Positions 1 through 6,711 of a DNA stretch of 34,134 bases are shown here, piece by piece. How positions within the stretch are numbered: position 1 is the stretch's first letter; each line of letters begins with the position of its first letter. Source of the DNA: an uncultured Faecalibacterium sp. (GTDB lineage Bacteria > Bacillota > Clostridia > Oscillospirales > Ruminococcaceae); the NCBI GenBank assembly GCA_900539945.1, contig UQDV01000027.1, positions 1 through 34,134 of the forward strand, written 5' to 3'. The notes below the pieces were generated by a model. It did no database searches. It worked only from the letters and a program-made list of their open reading frames with translations, and was not told the DNA's origin. A program made the position numbers and the translations under genes.

Positions 1-6
1 CCACCA
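1..6 (+). tRNA. possible 3' end of a tRNA gene cut by the window edge
   Basis: The window opens with CCACCA followed by a run of A and then a terminator hairpin. This is the same arrangement as the end of the intact tRNA-Ala at 1010-1085. Six bases cannot prove a tRNA, so this rests only on the CCA end and the terminator behind it. Confidence 0.35.
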
Positions 7-42
7 AAAAAGTTCAACGTATGAAAGTGCGTTGAACTTTTT
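7..42 (+). terminator. intrinsic terminator behind the left-edge gene
   Basis: Stem AAAGTTCAACG (9-19) pairs with CGTTGAACTTT (30-40) around a 10-base loop, followed by T residues. It sits directly behind the CCA-like start of the window. Confidence 0.75.
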
Positions 43-69
43 GTTTTGCACAATTTTCCGGCGAACACA

Positions 70-174
70 GCGGGTGGATGAGAACAGCTGCGGCGCTGTC
101 GCCAAAGACAGCGCAAAAACAGCCCTGCGGGCTGTTTTTAGCAGCGCGGCTCGCGTAATCCACCCGCGCCAACC
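70..174 (+). other. tRNA-3'-end-like structured segment with nested hairpins
   Basis: Ten bases GCGGGTGGAT (70-79) are perfectly complementary to ATCCACCCGC (158-167). Inside lie two more perfect hairpins: GCGCTGTC/GACAGCGC (93-114) and AAAAACAGCC/GGGCTGTTTTT (115-139). The outer 3' arm runs into GCCAACCA and a terminator, as at the end of a tRNA gene. No D-arm, anticodon arm or canonical T-loop TTCGANT can be found, so this is not an intact tRNA. It could be a tRNA T-arm interrupted by a hairpin insert, an attachment-site remnant, or an unrelated structured RNA. Confidence 0.4.
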
Positions 175-180
175 AAAAAA

Positions 181-214
181 TAGCACCTAGAAACGTAAGT
201 TTCCGGGTGCTTTT
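181..214 (+). terminator. intrinsic terminator after the structured segment
   Basis: AGCACC (182-187) pairs with GGTGCT (206-211) and GAAAC (190-194) with GTTTC (199-203), with a small internal loop, followed by TTTT. It lies directly behind the CCA-like end at 174, as terminators lie behind the two tRNA-Ala copies in this window. Confidence 0.65.
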
Positions 215-266
215 CGTTTGCTCGAACCCACTTTGCAACCCACTTTAAAATAAAATGGTGATTATC

Positions 267-440
267 ATGAATATTTCCGAGGAAAAACGTACACAAATCT
301 GTGCAGCACTTGCCAAGGCGCAGCAGGACATCAAGCGCATACAGGCTGCCGGTGCTATGGATAACTCTCCGGAAGTGGAGCGTATTTGCCGTGCGCTGCA
401 GGACGTGGTGCAGGAACTCCGCATTCTGATCGACCAATAA
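267..440 (+). CDS. small hypothetical protein, possibly phage-derived
   Basis: A 57-residue reading frame starting MNISEEKR with an upstream GGTGAT as a weak ribosome site. An alternative ATG at 255 has no visible site. The product is hydrophilic and probably helical, with many Ala, Gln, Arg and Glu and no membrane segment. I do not recognise the family. It lies beside a phage capsid relic on the opposite strand and ends five bases before that relic's terminator, so it may be a leftover of the same element. Amino-acid composition looks natural rather than random, but coding status is uncertain. Confidence 0.35.
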   Translation: MNISEEKRTQICAALAKAQQDIKRIQAAGAMDNSPEVERICRALQDVVQELRILIDQ

Positions 441-444
441 ATGC

Positions 445-484
445 AAAAACAGCCCCATGGAACCGGACGGAACCACGGGGCTGT
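445..484 (-). terminator. terminator for the minus-strand phage relic
   Basis: ACAGCCCC (449-456) pairs with GGGGCTGT (477-484). Read on the minus strand the hairpin is followed by five T, so it points away from the capsid relic. It would also fold in transcripts of the small plus-strand gene, but there lacks the T run. Confidence 0.6.
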
Positions 485-867
485 TGTCGTGCTGTGCGGC
501 CTTGCGGCCTGCCGCCGGTGGGGACGTAGGTGTTGGACAGCTGGGTGCGGGCGCTGTCAACCCGTCCGCCGGTGGCCTGCGCGAACTCGGCAAGGCTCTG
601 GCGGGCGGCTTTCAGGCGGACGGCGGCATCGGTGGTGTCCGCCCCGGCTGCCGTCTCGGCGAGATACCGTTTCTTCCACCTGTGCACATTGCGCTCTCTG
701 GCACGCTGCATCTGGTTGATATCGTACCGGGTGTATTGTTTGCCGTTGTACTCGATGTTCCGGGCGTTCAGCTCTTCCAGCTGGTCCCGCGTCCATGCGG
801 GCGGGTCGCCCAGCTCCGTGAACACGGCGAAAAAGGTGTGGCGGTAGTTCCAGCCGCACAGCCCGGC
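484..867 (-). pseudogene. C-terminal relic of a phage minor capsid protein
   Basis: The minus-strand frame encodes about 128 residues with the features of the C-terminal part of the phage minor capsid protein 2 family: a CGWNYRH segment, then an ELNARNIEYNGKQYTRYD stretch, then a basic helix rich in Arg, Lys and Trp, ending near QLSNTYVPTG. In intact relatives a putative capsid or head-morphogenesis protein of 300 or more residues carries this tail. Here the N-terminal two thirds are missing: upstream of residue CGWNYRH the frame runs into unrelated sequence and then into the promoter of the tRNA-Ala gene. No other phage head genes are nearby, so this is a prophage remnant. The family call is from memory of the motif, not from a search. 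Confidence 0.6.
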
Positions 868-938
868 ACCCCAAAATCCGGATGCATGATCCTGTCGAAA
901 ATTTGTACAGATAATTCTGGAAAAATTCAAAAAAGGCG

Positions 939-967
939 TTGACAAGGTACGACCTTGCTGGTATAAT
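939..967 (+). promoter_or_regulatory. consensus sigma-A promoter of tRNA-Ala
   Basis: TTGACA (939-944), a 17-base spacer and TATAAT (962-967). The spacer holds the dyad AAGGT-acg-ACCTT (945-957), and a second one, CGTCGT-N7-ACGACG (974-992), lies just after the expected start site. Both boxes match consensus exactly, as expected for a stable-RNA gene. Confidence 0.9.
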
Positions 968-1009
968 AATACACGTCGTCAGGAACACGACGCCTCAACA
1001 CCAGCTTAT

Positions 1010-1085
<76 letters not shown>

Positions 1086-1086
1086 A

Positions 1087-1129
1087 AAAAGCACTGTACT
1101 TCGTTGGAAGTACGGTGCTTTTCTTTTTG
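1087..1129 (+). terminator. terminator of tRNA-Ala
   Basis: GCACTGTACTT (1091-1101) pairs with AAGTACGGTGC (1108-1118), with one G-T pair, followed by TTTTCTTTTTG. Almost the same hairpin, with one covarying base pair, stands behind the truncated tRNA-Ala at 4211-4253. Confidence 0.9.
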
Positions 1130-1259
1130 CTGAAGTTGGTTTTTGGGGGCTGCATTGCTTCGCCTGCACCGTTTTTAGGCTTTTGCAGGCGGTTCCTATA
1201 CAACCCCCAACTTTTGACTTTACACCGTTTTCAAAAAGGAATGTTTGCAGGCCGATTTT

Positions 1260-1425
1260 TCAGCAGGCTGCTGCATCATCCCCTTCAATGTACGGCGTAA
1301 GGTCGAAGTTGAAGGGAATGTTGAGCTGATAACCCCTCTTCTTTGCGGATCTTTCGGATCCGTTCTCCAACAAGGGATGCTAGTTCGGCTGGTTCAGATT
1401 CAGGCTGATCTTTCACTTTTTTCAC
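1260..1425 (-). pseudogene. relic of a small helix-turn-helix gene
   Basis: On the minus strand a GTG at 1425, preceded by GAGGTG at good spacing, opens a 46-residue frame. Its middle part LASLVGERIRKIRKEEGLS resembles the first helices of an XRE-type DNA-binding domain. The similarity then stops and the frame ends at 1285. A different frame continues with a natural-looking tail (NIPFNFDLTPYIEGDD) to a stop at 1260. This suggests a deletion or frameshift that joined two gene pieces. It begins only 28 bases after the lacZ relic ends, in the same orientation. The assignment is tentative. Confidence 0.35.
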
Positions 1426-1452
1426 AGAGAACACCTCATTTGCGGGCAATCA

Positions 1453-2117
1453 TCAGATGCCACGGAACGTAAAGGTGAACTCCACGGGCTTGGTCACATC
1501 AGGAATATACTCCGGGTGGACATTGGCACCCCAGCTGTCATCGCCGCCAACGCCCATCTGCTCACCCATAGCACGAATGACCGTGTAATGGACCGGGGGC
1601 AGCTCGTAGGGGTGCTTGGCACTCTCCATTTCATGGGGAGTGTAGGGCAGCGCAGAGAAGAACATGGGCTTTGCGGCATCTGCGGTAAACAGCAGTCCAC
1701 GGCCCTTGCGGTCCACTACTTTTGCCCAGCGCACAGCGGTCTTTGCTCCGCACTCCTGCGGTACAAGGTACTGTGCCATGTTGTCTGCAACCTTGTTCTG
1801 GTAAATGCCCAGCTTTGCACCATGCTGGCGATCCCAGTAGGTCTCCGCAGGGCCGTTTCCGTACCACTCCACCGTGTCGTAATCGGCGTCGATCTTGAAC
1901 AGCACACCGAATCCGTCTTTTCAAAGCCGGGGATGGCACTGGTGTAGTTCTTTGCATAGGCGAATTTCCAGATGCCGTCCAGCTTCATCGCCAAAGAAGA
2001 GGAGCCTGTCCGATATTCTTCGCGGGAAGCGTAAGTACGGAAACTTGCATGAGCATTCAGCACGTTGTCCTTGAAAAAGGTGGGGTCTTTTACTTTTGCA
2101 AAATCAAATGCAGTCAT
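1453..2117 (-). pseudogene. lacZ: beta-galactosidase (GH2) pseudogene with large internal deletion
   Basis: Two pieces of one lacZ-type beta-galactosidase lie head to tail. The N-terminal piece starts at ATG 2117, with GGGAGAAAG as its ribosome site, and runs MTAFDFAKVKDPTFF to about residue 67 (GFEKTD). It covers the usual N-terminal segment with an LDGIWKFAYAKNY block. The C-terminal piece (1453 to about 1910) carries the last domain, with VEWYGNGPAETYWDRQ, a YLVPQECGAKTAVRW block and a natural end EFTFTFRGI. Roughly 800 residues in between are absent, including the TIM barrel and catalytic glutamates, and the frames do not match at the joint near 1915. No enzyme activity is possible. The ribosome site is still good, so a short truncated peptide may be made. 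Confidence 0.85.
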
Positions 2118-2192
2118 TGTGCTTTCTCCCATCTTGCTTGTTTTGTGTGGGCGCGACCAATCTGCTGCGCACTTCAGACTGGAATTCTCATT

Positions 2193-2241
2193 ACGCAAGT
2201 TGCCCGAATCTCTTGCGTTTCATCTGAAAATATTATAGAAT
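2193..2241 (+). promoter_or_regulatory. promoter of the flavodoxin gene with overlapping inverted repeat
   Basis: TTGCGT (2213-2218), a 17-base spacer and TAGAAT (2236-2241) form a reasonable sigma-A promoter 42 bases before the start codon. A perfect inverted repeat ACGCAAG (2193-2199) / CTTGCGT (2212-2218) with a 12-base spacer overlaps the -35 box. This is a typical position for a repressor of the MarR or TetR kind. No matching regulator gene is in the window. Confidence 0.55.
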
Positions 2242-2282
2242 CCAAATAACATCAGAGAGCCAACGGCTCCAAAGGAGAAGCT

Positions 2283-2774
2283 ATGAGTTACGCAATCGTA
2301 TTCAGCAGTAAAACAGGCAACACGGAATTACTGGCAGACACATTGCACAGCTGCCTGCCGCAGGCGGATTGCTGTTATTTTGGCAACCCGAACCCTGCCG
2401 CCATGGAAGCGGACATCCTTTATGTGGGCTTCTGGACGGATAAGGGAAAAGCGGATGAAAGCACGTCGGACTTTTTGAAGCAGCTGCGGGAAAAGCAGGT
2501 GTTTTTGTTCGGTACCGCTGGTTTTGGCGGCAGCGAAGAATATTTTAACAAGATCCTGAAAACCGTGCAAAAAGATCTGCACAGCAGCAACACGGTGATC
2601 GGCAGCTTCATGTGTCAGGGGAAGATGCCGATGTCGGTACGCCAGCGATATGAGAACATGAAAAAGCAGCCGCTTCATCTGCCCAATCTGGACGCAATGA
2701 TCGAGAATTTCGACAAAGCCCTTTCTCACCCGGATGCGGATGATCTGGAGCGGCTGAAACAGGCAGTAAGATAA
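2283..2774 (+). CDS. flavodoxin family protein, BilS-like
   Basis: A 163-residue protein with the flavodoxin fold. It opens YAIVFSSKTGNTELLAD, where SSKTGNT is the FMN phosphate-binding loop (residues 8-14). Later come LYVGFWTDKG and VFLFGTAGFGGSEEYF, typical of the small flavodoxin-like proteins of gut Firmicutes. It probably carries electrons through bound FMN in the cytoplasm. The sequence resembles from memory the BilS flavodoxins found next to the bilirubin reductase BilR, but no bilR-like gene lies in this window. The partner is therefore unknown and the symbol is withheld. The start is supported by AAAGGAG eight bases upstream. The gene stands alone between its own promoter and a strong terminator. 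Confidence 0.85.
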   Translation: MSYAIVFSSKTGNTELLADTLHSCLPQADCCYFGNPNPAAMEADILYVGFWTDKGKADESTSDFLKQLREKQVFLFGTAGFGGSEEYFNKILKTVQKDLHSSNTVIGSFMCQGKMPMSVRQRYENMKKQPLHLPNLDAMIENFDKALSHPDADDLERLKQAVR

Positions 2775-2817
2775 CAAAAACCGGTGGCTTTCCGCAATGG
2801 AGAAAGTCACCGGTTTT
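2775..2817 (+). terminator. terminator of the flavodoxin gene
   Basis: AACCGGTGGCTTTC (2779-2792) pairs with GAAAGTCACCGGTT (2802-2815), with one G-T pair, followed by TT. A run of A in front lets it work weakly in the other direction. Confidence 0.85.
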
Positions 2818-2827
2818 CTGTTTCAGC

Positions 2828-2938
2828 TTATCGGAGCAGCCAGCCGTAATCCTGTCTGCAATCTACCGTTCGGTATAAACCGGTACGTTCATCGTGACCC
2901 TGTCATAAGCCCGGAGTTCCCCTGCGAACAAAACATTC
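2828..2938 (-). pseudogene. possible C-terminal relic of an unrecognised gene
   Basis: Minus-strand translation gives a natural-looking stretch FAGELRAYDRVTMNVPVYTE in one frame, and TGLYRTVDCRQDYGWLLR to a stop at 2828 in another, overlapping near 2870. This would fit the end of a protein gene with one frameshift, but I recognise no family and the piece is short. Confidence 0.2.
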
Positions 2939-2944
2939 CGATAT

Positions 2945-2990
2945 AAAAAGGACGCTGCCGCCTCTGGGCGAGAGGCTGCAGCGTCCTTTT
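2945..2990 (-). terminator. terminator of the DUF4300-like lipoprotein gene
   Basis: AAAAGGACGCTG (2946-2957) pairs with CAGCGTCCTTTT (2979-2990), extended inside by GCCTCT/AGAGGC. Read on the minus strand it ends in TTTTT, 58 bases after the stop of the upstream minus gene. Confidence 0.85.
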
Positions 2991-3047
2991 GGTATCAGAG
3001 GGCGAATCGTCTGTCAGACCGAACGGCTCCCAATGAATTGGATGCTT

Positions 3048-3956
3048 TTAGCTTGCATTTTCCTGTTCTTCAAGAATGCGCCAGCCGTCCATCAGGTCTG
3101 AATTTTCCAGAATAAAGGTGTGGGCAGTATCCTGTCCCCACGAGTTGTCGTATTTCAGCATCAGATAATCGCTCAACTCGGTTCGATTTTTGAACTTCAA
3201 TAAGCGATACGGCTCCTGAAAAGCGACCTTTTCGACGAAATATACCGCATCCGATGTGGGAAGCATAACGCCGACATGACCGATCATAAGAGAATTGTCC
3301 GTTTCGGAGAACTGATCATGCAGGACCACGGAGACGAGACGAATCTTATCATCTTCTACGAAGGAGAGGCCGCGTTTCTTCCATTCCTGCTGAATCGTTT
3401 TCAAATGGGTAGGAATATCGGTCGTATTGGTGGTTTTGACCGGGGCGAACAGCGCATCAAACTTTTGCCGTTCATCGCCGCAAAGGGATTCTGGGTCAGA
3501 ATCCAGTGTTTCATAGTCCATAAACAGGGTGTCCTCGGCTGAGGCAAGGTCTGCCTTGCCTGTGACGGTGATAAAATCACCGAACAGCCCACAAGCGGTG
3601 ATCCGACAGTTCCAGCCGGGGAAGGTATCGTATTTTTCTGTCCATGCGTCCTGCATGGAGTAAGGATCGTATTTCAGATCCAAAGGCTTGGCGTTTTCAA
3701 AACCTGTGGTGAGCCATGCCGGGTCTACAGCATTGTTGAACTTCTGCACATGATCAAAGAAGGTCCGTATCCGCAGGTCGGATACGCCGGCATTCTGCAA
3801 AAGATTGGAAAGAAGAGCCTGTGTATCCGAATCTGCCAAATTGGAGTATTCGATTTGCTGAAGGACAGGCTGAGAAGTTTTTTGAGTGCAGCCCCCTGCC
3901 AGAAATGCACCGCAAAAAAGTGCAGCGGTGCAGACAAGAAAAGTTCGACGTTTCAA
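3048..3956 (-). CDS. secreted lipoprotein, DUF4300-like
   Basis: This 302-residue protein starts with a basic, hydrophobic signal peptide ending in a lipobox-like FLAGGC, with Cys23 as the probable lipid anchor. Ala rather than Leu at -3 makes the box atypical. The mature part begins with IEYSNLADSDTQALLSNLL, then a LRIRTFFDHVQKFNNAV block. These match my memory of the uncharacterised DUF4300 family of Firmicute surface lipoproteins. It would sit on the outer face of the membrane. No catalytic motif can be named. The start is a TTG, because the in-frame MKRRTF signal peptide begins there and GAGGTG stands about nine bases upstream. The gene is monocistronic, with its own terminator. Confidence 0.7.
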   Translation of the reverse strand: MKRRTFLVCTAALFCGAFLAGGCTQKTSQPVLQQIEYSNLADSDTQALLSNLLQNAGVSDLRIRTFFDHVQKFNNAVDPAWLTTGFENAKPLDLKYDPYSMQDAWTEKYDTFPGWNCRITACGLFGDFITVTGKADLASAEDTLFMDYETLDSDPESLCGDERQKFDALFAPVKTTNTTDIPTHLKTIQQEWKKRGLSFVEDDKIRLVSVVLHDQFSETDNSLMIGHVGVMLPTSDAVYFVEKVAFQEPYRLLKFKNRTELSDYLMLKYDNSWGQDTAHTFILENSDLMDGWRILEEQENAS

Positions 3957-4151
3957 AAATGGTCACCTCGCTGTGTTTTTCGGAAAGCTGTAGTCTCCAC
4001 CATAGGCGAAGAAAGCAATGCAATTGGACTCATAACGAATGGTATCACAGATAAACAAAGAAAATCAATGACTTCTGTCGTATTTGACCATATAACGCCA
4101 AATGATACCCATTCACACACGATTTTCTGGGGGTGTGTTTCGATACCGTTC
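3957..4151. other. intergenic stretch with an imperfect long-range inverted repeat
   Basis: With the tRNA remnant that follows, this makes a gap of 333 bases without a protein gene. GAATGGTATCA (about 4037-4047) and TGATACCCATTC (about 4101-4112) are inverted with one extra base. Right after comes CACACA-N14-TGTGTTT (about 4114-4141). These may be operator sites for the lipoprotein gene or the scars of an insertion beside the truncated tRNA. I see no convincing promoter or reading frame. Confidence 0.3.
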
Positions 4152-4207
<56 letters not shown>

Positions 4208-4210
4208 CAA

Positions 4211-4253
4211 AAAAAGCATTGTACTTCGTTGGAAGTACGATGCTTTTCTTTTT
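4211..4253 (+). terminator. terminator behind the truncated tRNA-Ala; may also serve the minus-strand gene
   Basis: GCATTGTACTT (4216-4226) pairs with AAGTACGATGC (4233-4243), followed by TTTTCTTTTT. In the other direction it ends in seven T and stands 36 bases after the DUF2500-like gene, so it may be used from both sides. Confidence 0.85.
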
Positions 4254-4289
4254 GCATCTGCGGACGCTGACAATGCAGTCCGTCTGGCC

Positions 4290-4649
4290 TTATCGACGCT
4301 CAAAGCCGAGATAGCGGGTGCCCTGGAACATCAGCTTTCCAATGTCGCCCTCCACAAGCATTCCGTAGTCCGAACCATCTACTTCGAGTTCCATGCGGTC
4401 GCCGCTCTCTACCTGAAAGGTTACATAATAGGTCGTGAACGTATGCATCATCGTATTGTCCGTATGGTGGCGAGAAACTTCCGTGCGCTTTGCCACCACC
4501 GTTGCCGGAACGGTCAGCCGCGGCGAATGGTTGTTTTTGTTCCATGTGCTGATATTTCCGATGATGGTGTATAGGATCATGCCCAAAACCACAAGGAACA
4601 GGATGGGAAACAGAATACTGAACAGCATATCAAATCCAGCGTAAAACAT
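4290..4649 (-). CDS. membrane-anchored protein, DUF2500-like
   Basis: This 119-residue protein has one N-terminal membrane segment (about residues 8-30, LFSILFPILFLVVLGMILYTII) and a soluble beta-rich domain. The domain starts LTVPATVVAKRTEV and ends SDYGMLVEGDIGKLMFQGTRYLGFE, a pattern I know from the DUF2500 family, whose function is unknown. The length is usual for the family. The start follows the stop of the preceding gene after a single base, and the ribosome site GAGGAG is formed by that gene's last codons, so the two are translationally coupled. Confidence 0.8.
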   Translation of the reverse strand: MFYAGFDMLFSILFPILFLVVLGMILYTIIGNISTWNKNNHSPRLTVPATVVAKRTEVSRHHTDNTMMHTFTTYYVTFQVESGDRMELEVDGSDYGMLVEGDIGKLMFQGTRYLGFERR

Positions 4650-4650
4650 C

Positions 4651-4998
4651 TTACTCCTCTAGGATCTCATTCAAAAGCTCTTTGACGTCCTCCAGAAAGG
4701 ATTCCTCGCCGAGCGTGTTCACCTTGAAGAACACCGCCTGACTGCCTCCTGCGGTGATGGCGGACAGCCGGATGGGGCTGTCACCGTTCTGGAACATGGT
4801 CAGCGTCAGACTCAGGCGATTGCCGCCCATCATGCTGTATCGCTCAAACACGCGGACACTGCACCGTGCTTCGCCCTCCTTGAAATCGCTGCCCGCTTCC
4901 AAGTCGGCAGACCAGCTGCTGTCCGGAATCTCCTGTTCCAATTTGCGGAGAAGCGTGTTGAATTTCTGATTGCGGATGGTCTTTTCAAAAATCGCCAT
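4651..4998 (-). CDS. uncharacterised cytoplasmic protein, DUF6054-like
   Basis: This 115-residue protein has no signal or membrane segment. The sequence has the pattern of a small alpha/beta domain: an N-terminal helix (TLLRKLEQEI), GSDFKEGEARCSVRVFERYSMMGGNRLSLTLTM, then SAITAGGSQAVFFKVNTLGEESFL. I associate these blocks with DUF6054, known in many gut Firmicutes, with no assigned role. The start is supported by GGAGGG upstream. It is the first gene of a two-gene unit with the DUF2500-like membrane protein. The shared expression suggests a joint role, but nothing shows what it is. Confidence 0.7.
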   Translation of the reverse strand: MAIFEKTIRNQKFNTLLRKLEQEIPDSSWSADLEAGSDFKEGEARCSVRVFERYSMMGGNRLSLTLTMFQNGDSPIRLSAITAGGSQAVFFKVNTLGEESFLEDVKELLNEILEE

Positions 4999-5113
4999 AG
5001 AGGGCCCTCCATTCTGCCAACGAAATTCGGTCTGTTTGCCTTAAATACGGACAGGCGGCAATAAAAATTGCAGAAAAACACCCGAAAAGTAAAATTTTCC
5101 GGAGCCGCGCACG

Positions 5114-5155
5114 AAAAAAGGACTGCTGCACAATTTTCAGTGCAGCAGTCCTTTT
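5114..5155 (-). terminator. terminator of the AGCS symporter gene
   Basis: A perfect 16-base stem, AAAAGGACTGCTGCAC (5116-5131) with GTGCAGCAGTCCTTTT (5140-5155), followed by six T on the minus strand. It is symmetrical enough to stop transcription from both sides. Confidence 0.9.
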
Positions 5156-5177
5156 GCGTATCGGGAAAAACAGGTGC

Positions 5178-6569
5178 TCAGCCCTCGGAGGCAAAGAACT
5201 CCTTGGTCAGCTTGACCACGGTGCCGGAGAGCAGCAGCAATGCGATGAGGTTGGGGATGCTCATCAGGCCGTTGAAGGTGTCGGCGATGCTCCACAGCAG
5301 GCCCAGGTCCACGGTCGCGCCCAGAATGGACACGAAGGAGTACACCACAAAGAAGGGCTTTGCCACCTTATCGCTGTGGCAGAGGAACACCAGGAAGCGG
5401 GAGCCGTACAGACCCCAGCCGATGATGGTGGAGAAGGCAAAGCAGCAAAGCGCCACGGCGGTAAAGATGGAAGCCCAGCCGCCGTAGGTGGTGGTAAAGC
5501 CGGAGATGGTCAGCTCTGCACCGGCTGCGGTGCCATAGTTCACGGGGGTGCCGCTGCACAGGATGACCATGGCGGTCAGGGTGCAGATGATGATGGTGTC
5601 GGCAAACACCTCAAAGATGCCGAACATGCCCTGCTTCACCGGCTTTTTGGTGTCGGCGCAGGCATGGGCGATGGAGCCGGTGCCAAGGCCGGCCTCATTG
5701 GAAAAGATGCCGCGGGAGACGCCCTTCTGCATGCTGATGAACAGGCTGCCGATGGTGCCGCCGGTGAAGGCAGCGGGGTTGAAGGCACCGGCCACGATGG
5801 ACTCCAGCACATAGGGCAGGCGGGGCAGGTTGAGCCCTACTACGCCCACAGCCAGCACGATGTAGAACAGCGCCATGAAGGGCACCAGCTTTTCACTCAC
5901 GCTGCCGATGCGCTTGATGCCGCCCAGCAGCACCATGGCCACCAGCATGGCCACGATGATGCCCGCGATGAGGTTCAGCGTGCTCAGGAAACCGCTGCCC
6001 ACCACACCGTATTCCAGCAGGGCGGTGTCCACGGCGGCCACGATGGTGTTGACCTGGGTGGCATTGCCGGTGCCGAACACGGTCAGCACGCCGAACAGCG
6101 AGTACAGAAATGCCAGGAACTGCCAGCGCTTGCCCAGACCGTTCTTGATGTAATACATGGGGCCGCCCACCCACTCGCCGGTCTCACTGCGCTCACGGAA
6201 ATGCACGGCCAGGGTCACCTCGGCAAACTTGGTGCACATGCCCAGCAGCGCGGAGCACCACATCCAGAACACGGCACCCGGGCCGCCGATGGCAATGGCG
6301 CCTGCCACACCGGCGATGTTGCCGGTGCCCACGGTGCCGGCCAGTGCGGTGCACACCGCCTGGAAGGGGGTCATGGCACCGTCCGAGGCGTCCTTTTTGC
6401 GGAACATGCGTCCGATGGTGGTTTTGATGGTGTACGGGAATTTGCGGATCTGCAAAAAGCCGGTGCGCACGCTCAGAAGCAAACCCACACCAATGATGCA
6501 CACCATGGCGGGCACGCCCCAGATAAAATTGTTGACCGCCGTATTGACGGCCGTGATCGTCTCGATCAT
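5178..6569 (-). CDS. alanine/glycine:cation symporter (AGCS family)
   Basis: A 463-residue integral membrane protein with about ten to eleven hydrophobic segments. It is a sodium- or proton-coupled importer of small neutral amino acids. Family marks are the N-terminal half GTVGTGNIAGVAGAIAIGGPGAVFWMW, the GGPMYYI block after the charged loop, and the FSNEAGLGTGSIAHACA signature in the middle. The length fits AlsT/DagA-type members. The start at 6569 (MIETITAVN) is preferred. The upstream ATG at 6581 lies too close to AGAGGA to use it, whereas GGGACGAATT precedes 6569. The gene has its own strong promoter and terminator. Substrate choice among Ala, Gly and Gln cannot be read from the sequence. 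Confidence 0.93.
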   Translation of the reverse strand: MIETITAVNTAVNNFIWGVPAMVCIIGVGLLLSVRTGFLQIRKFPYTIKTTIGRMFRKKDASDGAMTPFQAVCTALAGTVGTGNIAGVAGAIAIGGPGAVFWMWCSALLGMCTKFAEVTLAVHFRERSETGEWVGGPMYYIKNGLGKRWQFLAFLYSLFGVLTVFGTGNATQVNTIVAAVDTALLEYGVVGSGFLSTLNLIAGIIVAMLVAMVLLGGIKRIGSVSEKLVPFMALFYIVLAVGVVGLNLPRLPYVLESIVAGAFNPAAFTGGTIGSLFISMQKGVSRGIFSNEAGLGTGSIAHACADTKKPVKQGMFGIFEVFADTIIICTLTAMVILCSGTPVNYGTAAGAELTISGFTTTYGGWASIFTAVALCCFAFSTIIGWGLYGSRFLVFLCHSDKVAKPFFVVYSFVSILGATVDLGLLWSIADTFNGLMSIPNLIALLLLSGTVVKLTKEFFASEG

Positions 6570-6603
6570 AATTCGTCCCACATCCTCTGTAAAGTCTTGC
6601 GTT

Positions 6604-6664
6604 CTGACACATTTTGTCAGCGCAATATAAAAACTATTCTACCGTATTTCTGTGCAGCTGTCAA
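6604..6664 (-). promoter_or_regulatory. promoter and leader dyad of the AGCS symporter
   Basis: On the minus strand TTGACA (6664-6659), a 17-base spacer and TAGAAT (6641-6636). Just downstream of the expected start lies the perfect dyad CTGACA-N5-TGTCAG (6604-6620), a possible operator or a short leader hairpin. The untranslated leader is about 60 bases. Confidence 0.8.
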
Positions 6665-6711
6665 TTGAAATCCCTGCATTTATGCGCCCCGCAGGGCGAC
6701 GGGAATGCAAC

